NCBI RefSeq assembly: GCF_001544275.1
Contig: NZ_BCQE01000001.1
Location: forward strand, 124,001 to 188,000
DNA length: 64,000 nt
Direction of reading: 5' to 3'
Source: Enterococcus gallinarum NBRC 100675
Lineage (GTDB): Bacteria > Bacillota > Bacilli > Lactobacillales > Enterococcaceae
Positions within the stretch are counted from its first letter, which is position 1. Every line of letters begins with the position of its first letter. A model generated the notes under the pieces. That model worked only from the letters and a program-made list of their open reading frames with translations, made no database searches and was not told the DNA's origin. Positions 18,831-27,537 of this stretch are shown piece after piece. The translations under genes were made by a program, and so were the position numbers.

Positions 18831-18977
18831 ATATGTAGTTTCAGCAACTGTGTCAAACTTTATTTTTTTGCAACAAAAGAGCACTCTTTTTAAGAAACAC
18901 ACCACTTCAATTGAAATTTTAGCTCACGGTATCAGACGCCATGTTCACTCTAGCAATTTCGCCTTTCTCATTTGTAA

Positions 18978-19057
18978 GAAAACTGCGAGCTGGCGCTCTC
19001 GTCGTACTTTTCTCTTTATTTAGAAAACTTGCTCCTGCGGGCTGACGCTCCTCGTCG
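18978..19057. repeat. Two degenerate GC-rich direct repeats in the divergent spacer
   Basis: GAAAACT followed by GCGAGCTGGCGCTCTCGTCG (18978-19004) is echoed at 19023-19057 by GAAAACTT with GCGGGCTGACGCTCCTCGTCG. The second copy also resembles part of the 86-bp repeat at 5111-5516 (ACGCTCCT..GTCGC). The rest of the 425-bp spacer between the divergent GH29 and YesL genes holds cre-like sites on each side and nothing else I can assign. Confidence 0.4.
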
Positions 19058-19125
19058 CAATCGAATGTTTTCAAAAGATAGCTTTAGGGGGTGTATGTAT
19101 TAGCTGGTTCGGCTATGTAATTTTT

Positions 19126-19139
19126 TGAATACGCTTTCT
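19126..19139 (+). promoter_or_regulatory. cre-like site before the YesL operon
   Basis: TGAATACGCTTTCT matches 12 of 14 positions of the cre consensus and lies 75 bp before the YesL start, suggesting carbon catabolite control of the plus-strand operon too. Confidence 0.4.
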
Positions 19140-19213
19140 AAAAGGTCCATTTCTTGCTACTATTTGGCTAGTAGTTTTCTACTTTTTATCAATTAGTTAA
19201 AAGAGGTGTGTCC

Positions 19214-19840
19214 ATGAAACAATCACGAGGGTTATTTGATCTATCTTACCGTTTGGGTGACTATTTGCTGATGGTGATTCGATTGCATTTTTTGTGGTTC
19301 TTTTTTGTCTTACGGGGGGGAATCATTTTTGGTTTCTTTCCAGCGACGGCTACTGTTATTCGCTATTTCTTTGAATTATTTGCAAAAAAACCACTGCCTG
19401 CCGAACTTTATAGTTGGTTCAAACAACAAGCAGCCAAAAATTTTTGGCGTAGTAATCAACTAGGCTTGCTGCAAATGGCGATCTTGCTGCTGCTATGGAT
19501 CGAGCTGCGGATCTCCAGTACATTCTTGCAAAATGTCTTTCTCCATTTCGGATTGACGGTACTCTTTATCAGCGGTTTGCTCATCAGCTTTTATTTGCTG
19601 CCGGTCTTTGTCCGCTACCATCTTCCTTTTTGGGTCTATTTCAGGAATGCGTTTCTTTTAATGATCGTTAGTGTGCCACAAACGATTGCCATGATCTTAG
19701 GTGTGTTTTTGGTTACATTCGCCGCTACCTTTTTGCCGATTTTGTTATTCATTGCCTTCATCCCTTTGCTTCTCTGGCCAATCAGTTGGTTCGCCTATCA
19801 AGCGATCCAAAAAACAGAGTTGCTGACAAATGAACACTGA
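19214..19840 (+). CDS. YesL/DUF624-family membrane protein
   Basis: A 208-residue integral membrane protein with about five hydrophobic segments. The start FDLSYRLGDYLLMVIRLHFLWF and the GFFPATATVIRYF segment are typical of YesL (DUF624), a family encoded beside lpl/ytcP-type sugar transporters. Its precise role is unknown; an accessory transporter role is assumed. The ATG at 19214 is chosen over a GTG six bases upstream because AAGAGGTG lies at 19201-19208. It is the first gene of the plus-strand operon that continues into GH20 and GH29 genes. Confidence 0.85.
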   Translation: MKQSRGLFDLSYRLGDYLLMVIRLHFLWFFFVLRGGIIFGFFPATATVIRYFFELFAKKPLPAELYSWFKQQAAKNFWRSNQLGLLQMAILLLLWIELRISSTFLQNVFLHFGLTVLFISGLLISFYLLPVFVRYHLPFWVYFRNAFLLMIVSVPQTIAMILGVFLVTFAATFLPILLFIAFIPLLLWPISWFAYQAIQKTELLTNEH

Positions 19841-19867
19841 CGATTTTTTACTAAAGGAGAGTGAATC

Positions 19868-21730
19868 ATGGAAATAAAGATTGTCACCAACGAAGACGTC
19901 GCCGCTTTTTTTCAAATCGTTGCTCCTGAACTTGGCTTGTCATTATCAGAAACCGGCAAACCGCTTGAATTGATCCGCCGAAAAGGATCATTGAAAATCA
20001 TTTCCAATACAGAAAAAGCCACGATTTACTATCAGGAAAAAGCCCATTTATTTCGAGGGCTCCTTCTATAGATGCAAGCAAATACCGATTTTGTCCACGA
20101 AGAGACCCCGCAATTTGACCAAATTGGTCCTATGATCGATTTATCTCGAAATGCAGTACTGACAGTACCTCAGTTGAAACGTTTCATTTTGTTGAGCAGT
20201 AAAATGGGTCTCAACAGTCTCATGCTATATATGGAAGATACTTACGAAATTCCTGAATATCCTTATTTTGGCCACTTGCGAGGGAGATACAGTCAATCTG
20301 ACTTGCGGGAATTGGACCATTACGCTGACCAATTAGGCGTTACACTAATCCCTGCGATCCAAACACTCGCTCATTTGACAAATCCATTAAAGTGGCATTT
20401 TGCCAAAGAGATACGTGACACGGAAGACATTCTGCTAGTTGGTGAGCCCAAAACTTACATTTTTCTTGAAGCCGCTCTTCGTTCCATTCGCAGCTGCTTC
20501 AAAACAAATAAAATCCATATTGGTATGGATGAAGCACACCAATTAGGAAAAGGTCGTTACCTCGAACACAATGGTTTAGAAGATCGCTTTGCCATCATGA
20601 TCAAACATTTAAAACACGTCATCACTCTCTGTGAACAGCTACAGCTAGAACCCATGATGTGGAGTGACATGTTCTTTCGGATCGGTTCTCCAACAGGCGA
20701 TTACTATGATCCAGCAGTCGTCATTCCTCCAGAAGTCATTCAGCAAATTCCAGCGGTCAACATGGTGTACTGGGATTATTATCATCATGATTTTCAAACG
20801 TATCAACGACTGTTTGCTGAACATAAAAAGCTAAACCAACCCACAGTATTTGCTGGCGGTATTTGGACATGGAATGGACTGGCACCCAATTATGGCAAAA
20901 CCATCGCTACAATGGAGCAAGCATTAAGAAGTGCCAAAGCAAATGGCATCACTGAAGTCTATGCTACCTTATGGGGAGATGACGGCGCAGAAACCCCGAT
21001 GATTGCCAGCTTATTAGGTCTACAATTATTTAGCGAGGCCCAGTTTTATGCCACGCCATCGTGGGAGATTGTCACAGATCACTTGAAACTATTTCATGGA
21101 TCACAAGCAGAAGATTTTCTTTTGCTGGATCTTTTTGACCAAACTCCCGGTGTTGCTGCCGAAAATCCTTCTGGATCAAATCCAAGTAAATTATTGCTTT
21201 ATCAAGATATTCTTTATGGCCTTTATGAAAAGACATTCAGAGAGGTGCCATTGACCCAACATTATGAGGAGCTGGCCCAACGATTGGCCGCAGTCACGGG
21301 AACACAGGACACACAACGGATGTTCCGCTTTTATCACCAATTAGCGGTGGTACTAGCTTTGAAAGCTTCTTTGAGTCCCTGGATCTCAGAGGCCTATCAT
21401 GAAAAAAACCGCGTGAACCTTCAAAAAGCCCTTGAGAAGATTCAGCGCTATCAGCAGGAATTACAACACTTGCATCAATCTCATCGAGATCTGTGGTTTG
21501 AATGGAATCGCCCCTTTGGGTTTGAGGTGATCGATCTTCGCTACGGCGCTCTATCTAAACGTGCCGAGATGGCACAATGGCGTTTGCAGAACTATTTGGA
21601 TGGTCACATCACTAGATTACCAGAACTAGAGATGCCACTGTTGCCAGTAGATGATCCCTCAAGTGTCGGCAGTTTAGGAAGAAATCTTTTCCATGGCATT
21701 TATAGTGCCAGCAAGATATCTGACGTATAA
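19868..21730 (+). pseudogene. GH20 beta-N-acetylhexosaminidase gene interrupted by an in-frame amber codon
   Basis: Two same-frame reading segments, 19868-20071 and 20072-21730, are separated only by TAG (20069-20071), immediately followed by ATG. Joined, they give a 620-residue protein, the size of intracellular GH20 enzymes such as the pneumococcal GH20C type: a small alpha/beta N-terminal domain that breaks at FRGLLL, then the catalytic barrel from IDLSRNAVL. A single base change (for example TTG to TAG) explains the break. It may be a true nonsense mutation, a sequencing error, or a case where the TAGATG junction allows re-initiation so that the two parts are made separately. Confidence 0.8.
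20072..21730 (+). CDS. GH20 catalytic domain segment (possibly made by re-initiation)
   Basis: This 552-residue frame holds the complete GH20 barrel. The catalytic pair D153-E154 in HIGMDEAH is intact, as are SRNAVL (25-30), LYMEDTYE (52-59), IQTLAHL and the aromatic WDYYHHD strand. It has no good ribosome site of its own; translation would need coupling to the upstream 67-residue frame through TAGATG. The missing N-terminal domain is usually structural, so whether this part folds alone is uncertain. It would remove beta-linked GlcNAc or GalNAc from glycans. Confidence 0.6.
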   Translation: MQANTDFVHEETPQFDQIGPMIDLSRNAVLTVPQLKRFILLSSKMGLNSLMLYMEDTYEIPEYPYFGHLRGRYSQSDLRELDHYADQLGVTLIPAIQTLAHLTNPLKWHFAKEIRDTEDILLVGEPKTYIFLEAALRSIRSCFKTNKIHIGMDEAHQLGKGRYLEHNGLEDRFAIMIKHLKHVITLCEQLQLEPMMWSDMFFRIGSPTGDYYDPAVVIPPEVIQQIPAVNMVYWDYYHHDFQTYQRLFAEHKKLNQPTVFAGGIWTWNGLAPNYGKTIATMEQALRSAKANGITEVYATLWGDDGAETPMIASLLGLQLFSEAQFYATPSWEIVTDHLKLFHGSQAEDFLLLDLFDQTPGVAAENPSGSNPSKLLLYQDILYGLYEKTFREVPLTQHYEELAQRLAAVTGTQDTQRMFRFYHQLAVVLALKASLSPWISEAYHEKNRVNLQKALEKIQRYQQELQHLHQSHRDLWFEWNRPFGFEVIDLRYGALSKRAEMAQWRLQNYLDGHITRLPELEMPLLPVDDPSSVGSLGRNLFHGIYSASKISDV

Positions 21731-21777
21731 GTACAAAAAAAGTACAAAAAATAGTGCAGAAAACAAGGAGGATTTGC

Positions 21778-22263
21778 ATGAAAAAAAAGAGTTATCCCCT
21801 ATTTTTCGTTGGTTTACTTTTCATTTGCGGACTATTTTTTTATCAACAGACAACTTCTCGTTCAGCAGAAACTACTGTAGCGCGTTTGCAAGTTACTGGA
21901 GCCGTTACAGATTCTTCTGCAGCACAAGCGTGTCTGACCGTGCTAAAGCAAAACCTGCAGGCAGCCACCCAGAAAGACGTTGAGGGCTACACAGCGACCC
22001 TTGTTACTTCTGCCAGAGAATCTACGGCAAAGGAAATGCACGCTTTTTTTGCGAAATATGATTTGACTCATGAACTCTTATCTTTTGAAGTTGTCAAACA
22101 AGAAGCAGACTCCATGCTAGTAGCTGCACAGCAAAAAACAGTGAACCAAGGACAGAATGACTATCGCGACCATATTACCCAAGCCCATCATACCTTTGTG
22201 CTCGAGAATGGGCAGTGGAAGATTAAAGAAACGGTTATGACAAACACCGAATTCATTGATTAA
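21778..22263 (+). CDS. Secreted or membrane-anchored protein, NTF2/SnoaL-like
   Basis: A 161-residue protein with an N-terminal hydrophobic segment (about 6-22, YPLFFVGLLFICGLFF) that serves as a signal or anchor; there is no lipobox cysteine. The rest looks like a small alpha+beta domain of the NTF2-like fold (helical VLKQNLQAATQKDVEGY, then strands ending in TFVLENGQWKIKETVM). I do not recognise a specific family function. The ATG at 21778 follows AAGGAGG. It sits between the two broken glycosidase genes in the YesL operon, so a link with glycan use is likely but unproven. Confidence 0.7.
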   Translation: MKKKSYPLFFVGLLFICGLFFYQQTTSRSAETTVARLQVTGAVTDSSAAQACLTVLKQNLQAATQKDVEGYTATLVTSARESTAKEMHAFFAKYDLTHELLSFEVVKQEADSMLVAAQQKTVNQGQNDYRDHITQAHHTFVLENGQWKIKETVMTNTEFID

Positions 22264-22274
22264 GGAGTATCTCT

Positions 22275-23572
22275 ATGAAAACATTTCAGAATTGGCCTGA
22301 TCATTACCCCGATCCTAGCTGGTTTATTCATGATCGGTTTGGGTTGTTCATTCATTTTGGCTTATTTAGTATTGGTGCACGCCACGAATGGTTTATGACC
22401 ACCGAAGAAATTGCCCCAGAAACTTATCGAGAAACTTATTTCGACCAATTTAATCCCAATTTATTTGATGCTGCTGTTTGGGCCAAACAGCTAAAGACTG
22501 TGGTGTTCAATATATAGTCTTTACTACGAAACATCATGAAGGGTTCGCCCTATGGGATAGTGAATGGACCGATTATAAAGTCACCAATACACCCTTTAAG
22601 CGAGATTTACTCGCAGAATTATTGCCTGCGTTTCGTGATGTGGGAATCAAAATTGGACTCTATCATTCGCTGATTGACTGGTACCACCCTCATTTTACGA
22701 TCGATGGATTGCATCCTCAAAGAAGTGACTTAGCCGCTCGAGAGTCCAATTCTCAACGGGATATGCTTATTTATCAAGATTTCATTGCTGGTCAAGTGAC
22801 CGAACTATTGACTCAGTATGGCACGATCGATTATATGTGGTTCGACTTTCCTTACAGTCATCGTGATTGGGGCTGGTCTAAAGGAAAAGGAGCAGAAGAC
22901 TGGGACAGTTCGCGACTGGAAAAAATCTGTCGGACACTCCAACCGGATATGCTGATCAATGATCGCTTGGAACTTGGTCGGGGAATTACCACCCCTGAAC
23001 AATTTCAACCAGAAAAACCACTAGAAAAAGACGGTTTACCTGTTCTTTGGGAAGCCTGTCAGACAATGTACGGAACTTGGGGCTATGATCGCGATGCGTT
23101 GGAATGGAAATCAAGTGATCTGCTGCTGAAAATGTTGATCGATACGGTTTCAAAAGGGGGTAATTTTTTATTGAACATTGGTCCCAATTCCCGAGGAGAG
23201 ATCGACCCGCGGGCAGTCAAACGAATGCAGGCGATTGGTGCATGGATACGGCTGCATAAAGAAGCTATCATCGATTGTGGTCCTAGTAAATACCCGGTAC
23301 CTAAAGATTGTCGTTATACTCAAAATGGCAAGAAACTCTATTTGCATGTATATAGTTATCCCTTCAAACATATTCATTTGCCGGAAATTGCTGATCAAGT
23401 TCGCTTTATCCGCTTCTTGCATGATGGCTCTGAAATTTTTTATCGTGGCTTTGATCCTAATGAAGTCATCACTTCTACGGAAGCAGTCATTGCTCCTAAT
23501 GATCTAGTCGTCACGCTGCCGGTAGTGCCACCTAATGTTCTTATTCCGGTCCTTGAGATTACATTGAAGTGA
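22275..23572 (+). pseudogene. GH29 alpha-L-fucosidase gene with a frameshift
   Basis: The first part (22275-22517) reads to AAVWAKQLK and then runs into a stop; the second part, from about 22495 in the next frame, continues with DCGVQYIVFTTKHHEGF and the nucleophile aspartate in YMWFDFPY. One missing A in the run after CTA (about 22490-22496) restores a continuous fucosidase of 432 residues. All family motifs are otherwise intact, so the lesion is recent, a sequencing error, or overcome by slippage on AAAG. It is the last gene of the YesL operon. A second, intact GH29 gene lies at 17436-18779. Confidence 0.85.
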
Positions 23573-23623
23573 AAAGAGTAGAACAAAGAATACCGTAAAG
23601 CCCTAGACAATATCTCTAGCAAA

Positions 23624-23685
23624 TAGACGGCAGACAGTAAATCTTCCTCGCAAACCACGACAAAGATTCACTAGACTGCCGTCTA
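23624..23685. terminator. Long inverted repeat after the GH29 pseudogene
   Basis: TAGACGGCAG...AATCTT at 23624-23645 pairs with AAGATT...CTGCCGTCTA at 23663-23685. It lies about 50 bp after the plus-strand operon and before the convergent GH20 gene, so a bidirectional transcription end is likely even though no clear T run follows. Confidence 0.5.
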
Positions 23686-23694
23686 CTATTTAAG

Positions 23695-23798
23695 TACTCG
23701 CTTTAAATACTCGCTTTAGGTATTCTCTTCATATATTCTCTTCATGTATTCTCTTCATGTATTCTCTTCATGTATTCTCTCCATGTATTCTTCTTTGG
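23695..23798. repeat. 13-bp tandem repeat (minisatellite)
   Basis: Eight consecutive 13-bp units fill the space between the convergent GH29 and GH20 genes: two TACTCGCTTTARR units, then TATTCTCTTCATR units at 23721, 23734, 23747 and 23760, a variant at 23773 and a decayed last unit. No frame is used. Copy number probably varies between strains. Confidence 0.85.
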
Positions 23799-23856
23799 AA
23801 TCTCTTCTTATCGTCCACTTTAAAACAAGTCTCGTTTTCCTAGAGAACGTTTCGCT

Positions 23857-25149
23857 TTACTGCTCTTTAGTCAACAACGACTGCCATTTCTGAAATAGTT
23901 GACTAAAGGTTTCTTTCCCTGGATCTGTTTCTTCATAAACTTTTAGGCTGATGATCGCTTGCAGCCAAAAAGCTTCTGTGATCACTGCCGCACCTTCTTT
24001 TGCATCTGGGATATCTGCCCAAATCGCTAATGCGATCGCTGGGGTTTGTGCTAGTTGTTCTTGGGTCACTTGCTGTCCGTTGGCAAAAGTCGTTAATGTA
24101 AACTCATCGCTTATTTTTTCATATGTCGGATACGTATACCCTGCAGCTTCACCTACTACATAATAAAAGAAATTGTCATTGTGATTGATCACAGAATAGC
24201 CTTTGTCAAAATAAAGAGCGACTGGTGCCATATTTTGATTCCAGCGTGTCCAATAGGAAATCTCACAGTTTTTCGTTAAGGAAAGCTGTTCCTTTCGATT
24301 CAAGCGATAAAACCCATCATTCCATACACGAACAACAAATCCTAAATCAGTCACATAGTCCACCAAATCATTCACATACGTAATGAATACTTCAATCCCA
24401 CTTGCTTCTGGTCCATATGCTTCTTTGGCAGCTTCAACTAAAGTCGGAAACTCTTCTAGACGGTCAAAATCAACAAATTCATCCGCACCAATATGGAAAT
24501 AATGGCTGTCTACAAATAGCTCTGCGTATTCTTTGTAGATCTCTCGGATGAAAGCGACAGCTTCTTGGTCAAGAATGTTCAATGCTCTAGCATCGACCCC
24601 ACCAGTCGCGTTAGGTAAACACCATTCGGGATGGGTGGCTAAGACTTGCTTGAGATGTCCTGGGGAGTCAAAATCAGGAATGATCTCGATACCGTAACCT
24701 TTGGCATATGTGATTAGTTCTCGGATCTCTGTTTTTGTTAAATGTTCGGTTGATACAATCTCCGGAAAACGTTCAGACTCGATTCGAAATCCTTCATTTT
24801 CTGAAAAATGAACTTGCAAATGGGTGAACTGAAAAAAAGCCATACTGTGAACGAGTGCTTTTAGTTCTTTTAAGGAAAAATATTTGCGGCCAATATCGAT
24901 CATTAGGCAGCGTTCCTTGATTTGGGCGGTGTAGCTGTTTTTTTGCTGTTTCTTCGTCACTTGATTCAAGTAGTAGGTTGTCAGACCATAAAATAATTGC
25001 TGGGGATCTTTCGCAGTGATCGTTTTTTGTTCCTCATCAAGAATAAAATCTGCCGTTAGTGCAGGTTCGATCTCAATGTTGGGTTCCTCTTCTAATGAGA
25101 CACCAATAGAAGTATAAAGTTCTCTCGCTTTTTGAGTCATTTCTTTCAT
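23857..25149 (-). CDS. GH20 beta-N-acetylhexosaminidase
   Basis: A 430-residue family 20 hexosaminidase without a signal peptide. The catalytic pair is D223-E224 in HIGADEF. The N-terminal small domain (about 1-80) leads to MIDIGRKYFSL at the barrel entrance; THLQVHFSENEGFR, IIPDFDSPGH and the IALAIWAD strand follow. Two in-frame ATG codons further upstream (to 25176) lack ribosome sites, so the ATG at 25147-25149 with GAAGGGA is preferred. It lies just after the AraC regulator gene on the same strand and probably forms an operon with it. It is intact, unlike the GH20 gene at 19868-21730. Confidence 0.88.
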   Translation of the reverse strand: MKEMTQKARELYTSIGVSLEEEPNIEIEPALTADFILDEEQKTITAKDPQQLFYGLTTYYLNQVTKKQQKNSYTAQIKERCLMIDIGRKYFSLKELKALVHSMAFFQFTHLQVHFSENEGFRIESERFPEIVSTEHLTKTEIRELITYAKGYGIEIIPDFDSPGHLKQVLATHPEWCLPNATGGVDARALNILDQEAVAFIREIYKEYAELFVDSHYFHIGADEFVDFDRLEEFPTLVEAAKEAYGPEASGIEVFITYVNDLVDYVTDLGFVVRVWNDGFYRLNRKEQLSLTKNCEISYWTRWNQNMAPVALYFDKGYSVINHNDNFFYYVVGEAAGYTYPTYEKISDEFTLTTFANGQQVTQEQLAQTPAIALAIWADIPDAKEGAAVITEAFWLQAIISLKVYEETDPGKETFSQLFQKWQSLLTKEQ

Positions 25150-25178
25150 TGTCACATTTCCCTTCATTTTTCGCATTC

Positions 25179-27440
25179 TTAGCGTTTTTGGTTGATTTTG
25201 CGATATTGTCCTGGTGTTACACCAACGATCGTTCGAAACTTACGCGTATAGTTCGAGACATCATAATAACCGTTGTCCCGAATGATTTCTTTGATCGGTA
25301 GATCGGTTTCGACTAATTCTTGTTTGATTTTTTCTAACCGCAGTTCTTGGATATACTTAGAAAATGTTTTGCCACTTTCTTTTTTCACAAATCGGCTAAT
25401 ATAAGAGACGGATACTTTAAATTCTTCCGCAATGGATTCCAATGACAGCTGAGAAGACTGAAAATTTGCTTTGATGTAGGCAAAAATCGTTTCATTCAAC
25501 TCCGATTCTTGATTTTGCGGTCGATCTCTCACTTTTTCGCAAATATGCTGGACCAATTGTTGCAACACCGTTCCTAGTTGCATCAGATTGGTAAAATCTG
25601 CATGTTCGGCTGCAAATAGCAAAATCTCCTCTCCCACTAGTTCGCCTCCAGTCTGTGCAACCGTATTCAATAAATAATAGCCATACATCTTTTGGACCGG
25701 CTGAGAACGTTGTTTACTTAACCCGTCTTTGATTAACCAATGCACCGTTTCAATTGCGATATCGCTATTTCCTTGATTCAGTGCTTGGATCAGTTTTAAT
25801 TTTTGACTGTCGGGATACTGGATCGCCGAGCGTTGTTCTTCTGCGGAAATTTCAAGGTAATAAATAATTTGCTGGTTGTTACTGACATGATAATCCAATG
25901 CAGCTAATCCTTCAATATAAGATTCATTGATAGCCGTCAATTCATTGACGATGGTTCCAACCCCGATTGCTGGAAGCAGTCCAATCGCAACTGCTATTTT
26001 TGCCGCGACTTCTTGAACGATCTCTTCCTGTTGGTATCTTTGATCAAATCCTACAGTCAATGCGATCACTTCAGTGGAAAGGATCTCGGTGGCGTAGGCT
26101 GTGTACCCTTGGCTGCTGATTTCTTCAATATAGTCAATCAGAAAACAGCTCTCGCCGGCTTTATATTTTGAAGCCACGGTTTTGGTATCGATCGTGATGA
26201 CAAAATAATTGTCCGCAGGAAAATGAATATGAACGGCTTCGATCAGCCTTGCAACTTCTTGTTCCGAACGCAGACGACCGCTCATCAGCTTTCTAAGAAC
26301 TTGTTCTCGAGCATGTGGCGTCTGCATCTGGATTTCTTTATGCAGTTCCTGCTGTTCTTCTAAAACAGCAGCCAATGTATTATGAACATCATCCATCGAA
26401 TTGACCGACATCTCCATGTCTTTATGGAATTCTCGAACCAAATGTTCAATTTTGCGGATCGGTCGATAATTTCTGATCCCCATCAATGTAACAGCAATGA
26501 TCCCCACGAATAGAATACACATAAAAATAAGAATGAAATGTTCTTGAACGCGATTGACCAGCGATAATGCTTGTGAAGGATTGGTTACCGATACCACAGA
26601 GATATGCAGTTCCTCATTGGGAATTGATTGAACGAGGTACTTTTGCTGATTAAACTGAAAGGTGTCCTGAGTGGTGATCTGAGCCATTTCTTGGGGATCA
26701 TTCAAAAAAACTGTCAGATCGTTATGATTTGTGCTAGCTAAAATCTGAAACTCATCATTGATCAAATAATTCGTACTCGCACCATCACTATTGGTCAAGT
26801 CCAGCATTTTTGCTAAGCTGGCTTCTTTGATCTCATAAATAGCTGCTCCATAGACAGTCAGTTCATCATTTTGTAACGGCACAATGTAGAAGAATCGGGA
26901 ATGATGCCGTGCCAATGATGCCCCTTCGATAGTCAACAACGTTGGATAAGCTTTCTCTAGTTGATCGATCAGCTGTCCTTGCTGCATATCATTATCTGGG
27001 ATTACTTTTTCTAAGAAACCTTCGACGGATAATTTGCCAATCGAAGAAAAAAAGTTCTCCGGTTCTTCTTTATAGTATAAATAAACTTCTTCGACAAACT
27101 CATTCGTGATCTTGTAGGTTTGCAGGCTTGCTTTGCCTTCCTTTGAATAATAGGGATGGGTCAAAAAATTTAATGAGAGTTGATGGTCATCCGTCATTTT
27201 CTGGGTCAGGTAGTTCAATTGAAGGAAGTTGTTCTCTAAGGAGTATTTCAATTGAATCAACTGATTCTTTGCCGTTAATGCGACCTGCTCATTGATACTT
27301 TTGACAGAAGTCGCATACCAAATCCACGAGACCGTTAAAAAGGGGATCAGGAATACCAGCAAGTAGGAACTGATTGAGCGCGCGATCCCTCTGAACGTGT
27401 TTTGCCCGTTTTGATCGTAAAACTTTTTCACTTTTATCAC
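25179..27440 (-). CDS. Membrane-anchored AraC-family regulator (YesN-like)
   Basis: A 753-residue one-component sensor and regulator. Two membrane segments (about 22-45 and 301-322) bracket a 255-residue extracellular sensor domain of the Cache type. A linker and regulatory region follow, and a double AraC helix-turn-helix lies at the C-terminus (about 650-750, LESIAEEFKVSVSYISRFVK then IIRDNGYYDVSNYTRKFR). Such proteins are typically encoded beside Lpl-type oligosaccharide transporters and activate them on sensing extracellular sugar, which fits the cluster at 13.8-25.1 kb. A cre site overlaps its upstream region. Confidence 0.9.
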   Translation of the reverse strand: MIKVKKFYDQNGQNTFRGIARSISSYLLVFLIPFLTVSWIWYATSVKSINEQVALTAKNQLIQLKYSLENNFLQLNYLTQKMTDDHQLSLNFLTHPYYSKEGKASLQTYKITNEFVEEVYLYYKEEPENFFSSIGKLSVEGFLEKVIPDNDMQQGQLIDQLEKAYPTLLTIEGASLARHHSRFFYIVPLQNDELTVYGAAIYEIKEASLAKMLDLTNSDGASTNYLINDEFQILASTNHNDLTVFLNDPQEMAQITTQDTFQFNQQKYLVQSIPNEELHISVVSVTNPSQALSLVNRVQEHFILIFMCILFVGIIAVTLMGIRNYRPIRKIEHLVREFHKDMEMSVNSMDDVHNTLAAVLEEQQELHKEIQMQTPHAREQVLRKLMSGRLRSEQEVARLIEAVHIHFPADNYFVITIDTKTVASKYKAGESCFLIDYIEEISSQGYTAYATEILSTEVIALTVGFDQRYQQEEIVQEVAAKIAVAIGLLPAIGVGTIVNELTAINESYIEGLAALDYHVSNNQQIIYYLEISAEEQRSAIQYPDSQKLKLIQALNQGNSDIAIETVHWLIKDGLSKQRSQPVQKMYGYYLLNTVAQTGGELVGEEILLFAAEHADFTNLMQLGTVLQQLVQHICEKVRDRPQNQESELNETIFAYIKANFQSSQLSLESIAEEFKVSVSYISRFVKKESGKTFSKYIQELRLEKIKQELVETDLPIKEIIRDNGYYDVSNYTRKFRTIVGVTPGQYRKINQKR

Positions 27441-27465
27441 CTGACCCTTGTTTCATTCGCTACAA

Positions 27466-27486
27466 TTTAAACGCTTACATATTATA
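27466..27486 (-). promoter_or_regulatory. cre site and -10 box upstream of the AraC regulator
   Basis: TGTAAGCGTTTAAA (27466-27479, minus strand) matches 13 of 14 cre positions and directly follows a perfect TATAAT (27481-27486). CcpA bound here would block transcription start, so the sensor of the glycan cluster is probably itself under glucose repression. The matching -35 region is weak. Confidence 0.65.
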
Positions 27487-27537
27487 AAAATAGAGACTAT
27501 TTTTTTATTACATTTTTATCTTAGAATTGCAACTGTT

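Noticed and set aside
22485-22500. Programmed -1 frameshift in the GH29 gene
   Set aside because: A slip on AAAG would restore the frame, but there is no slippery heptamer or clear downstream structure; a simple base deletion is more likely.
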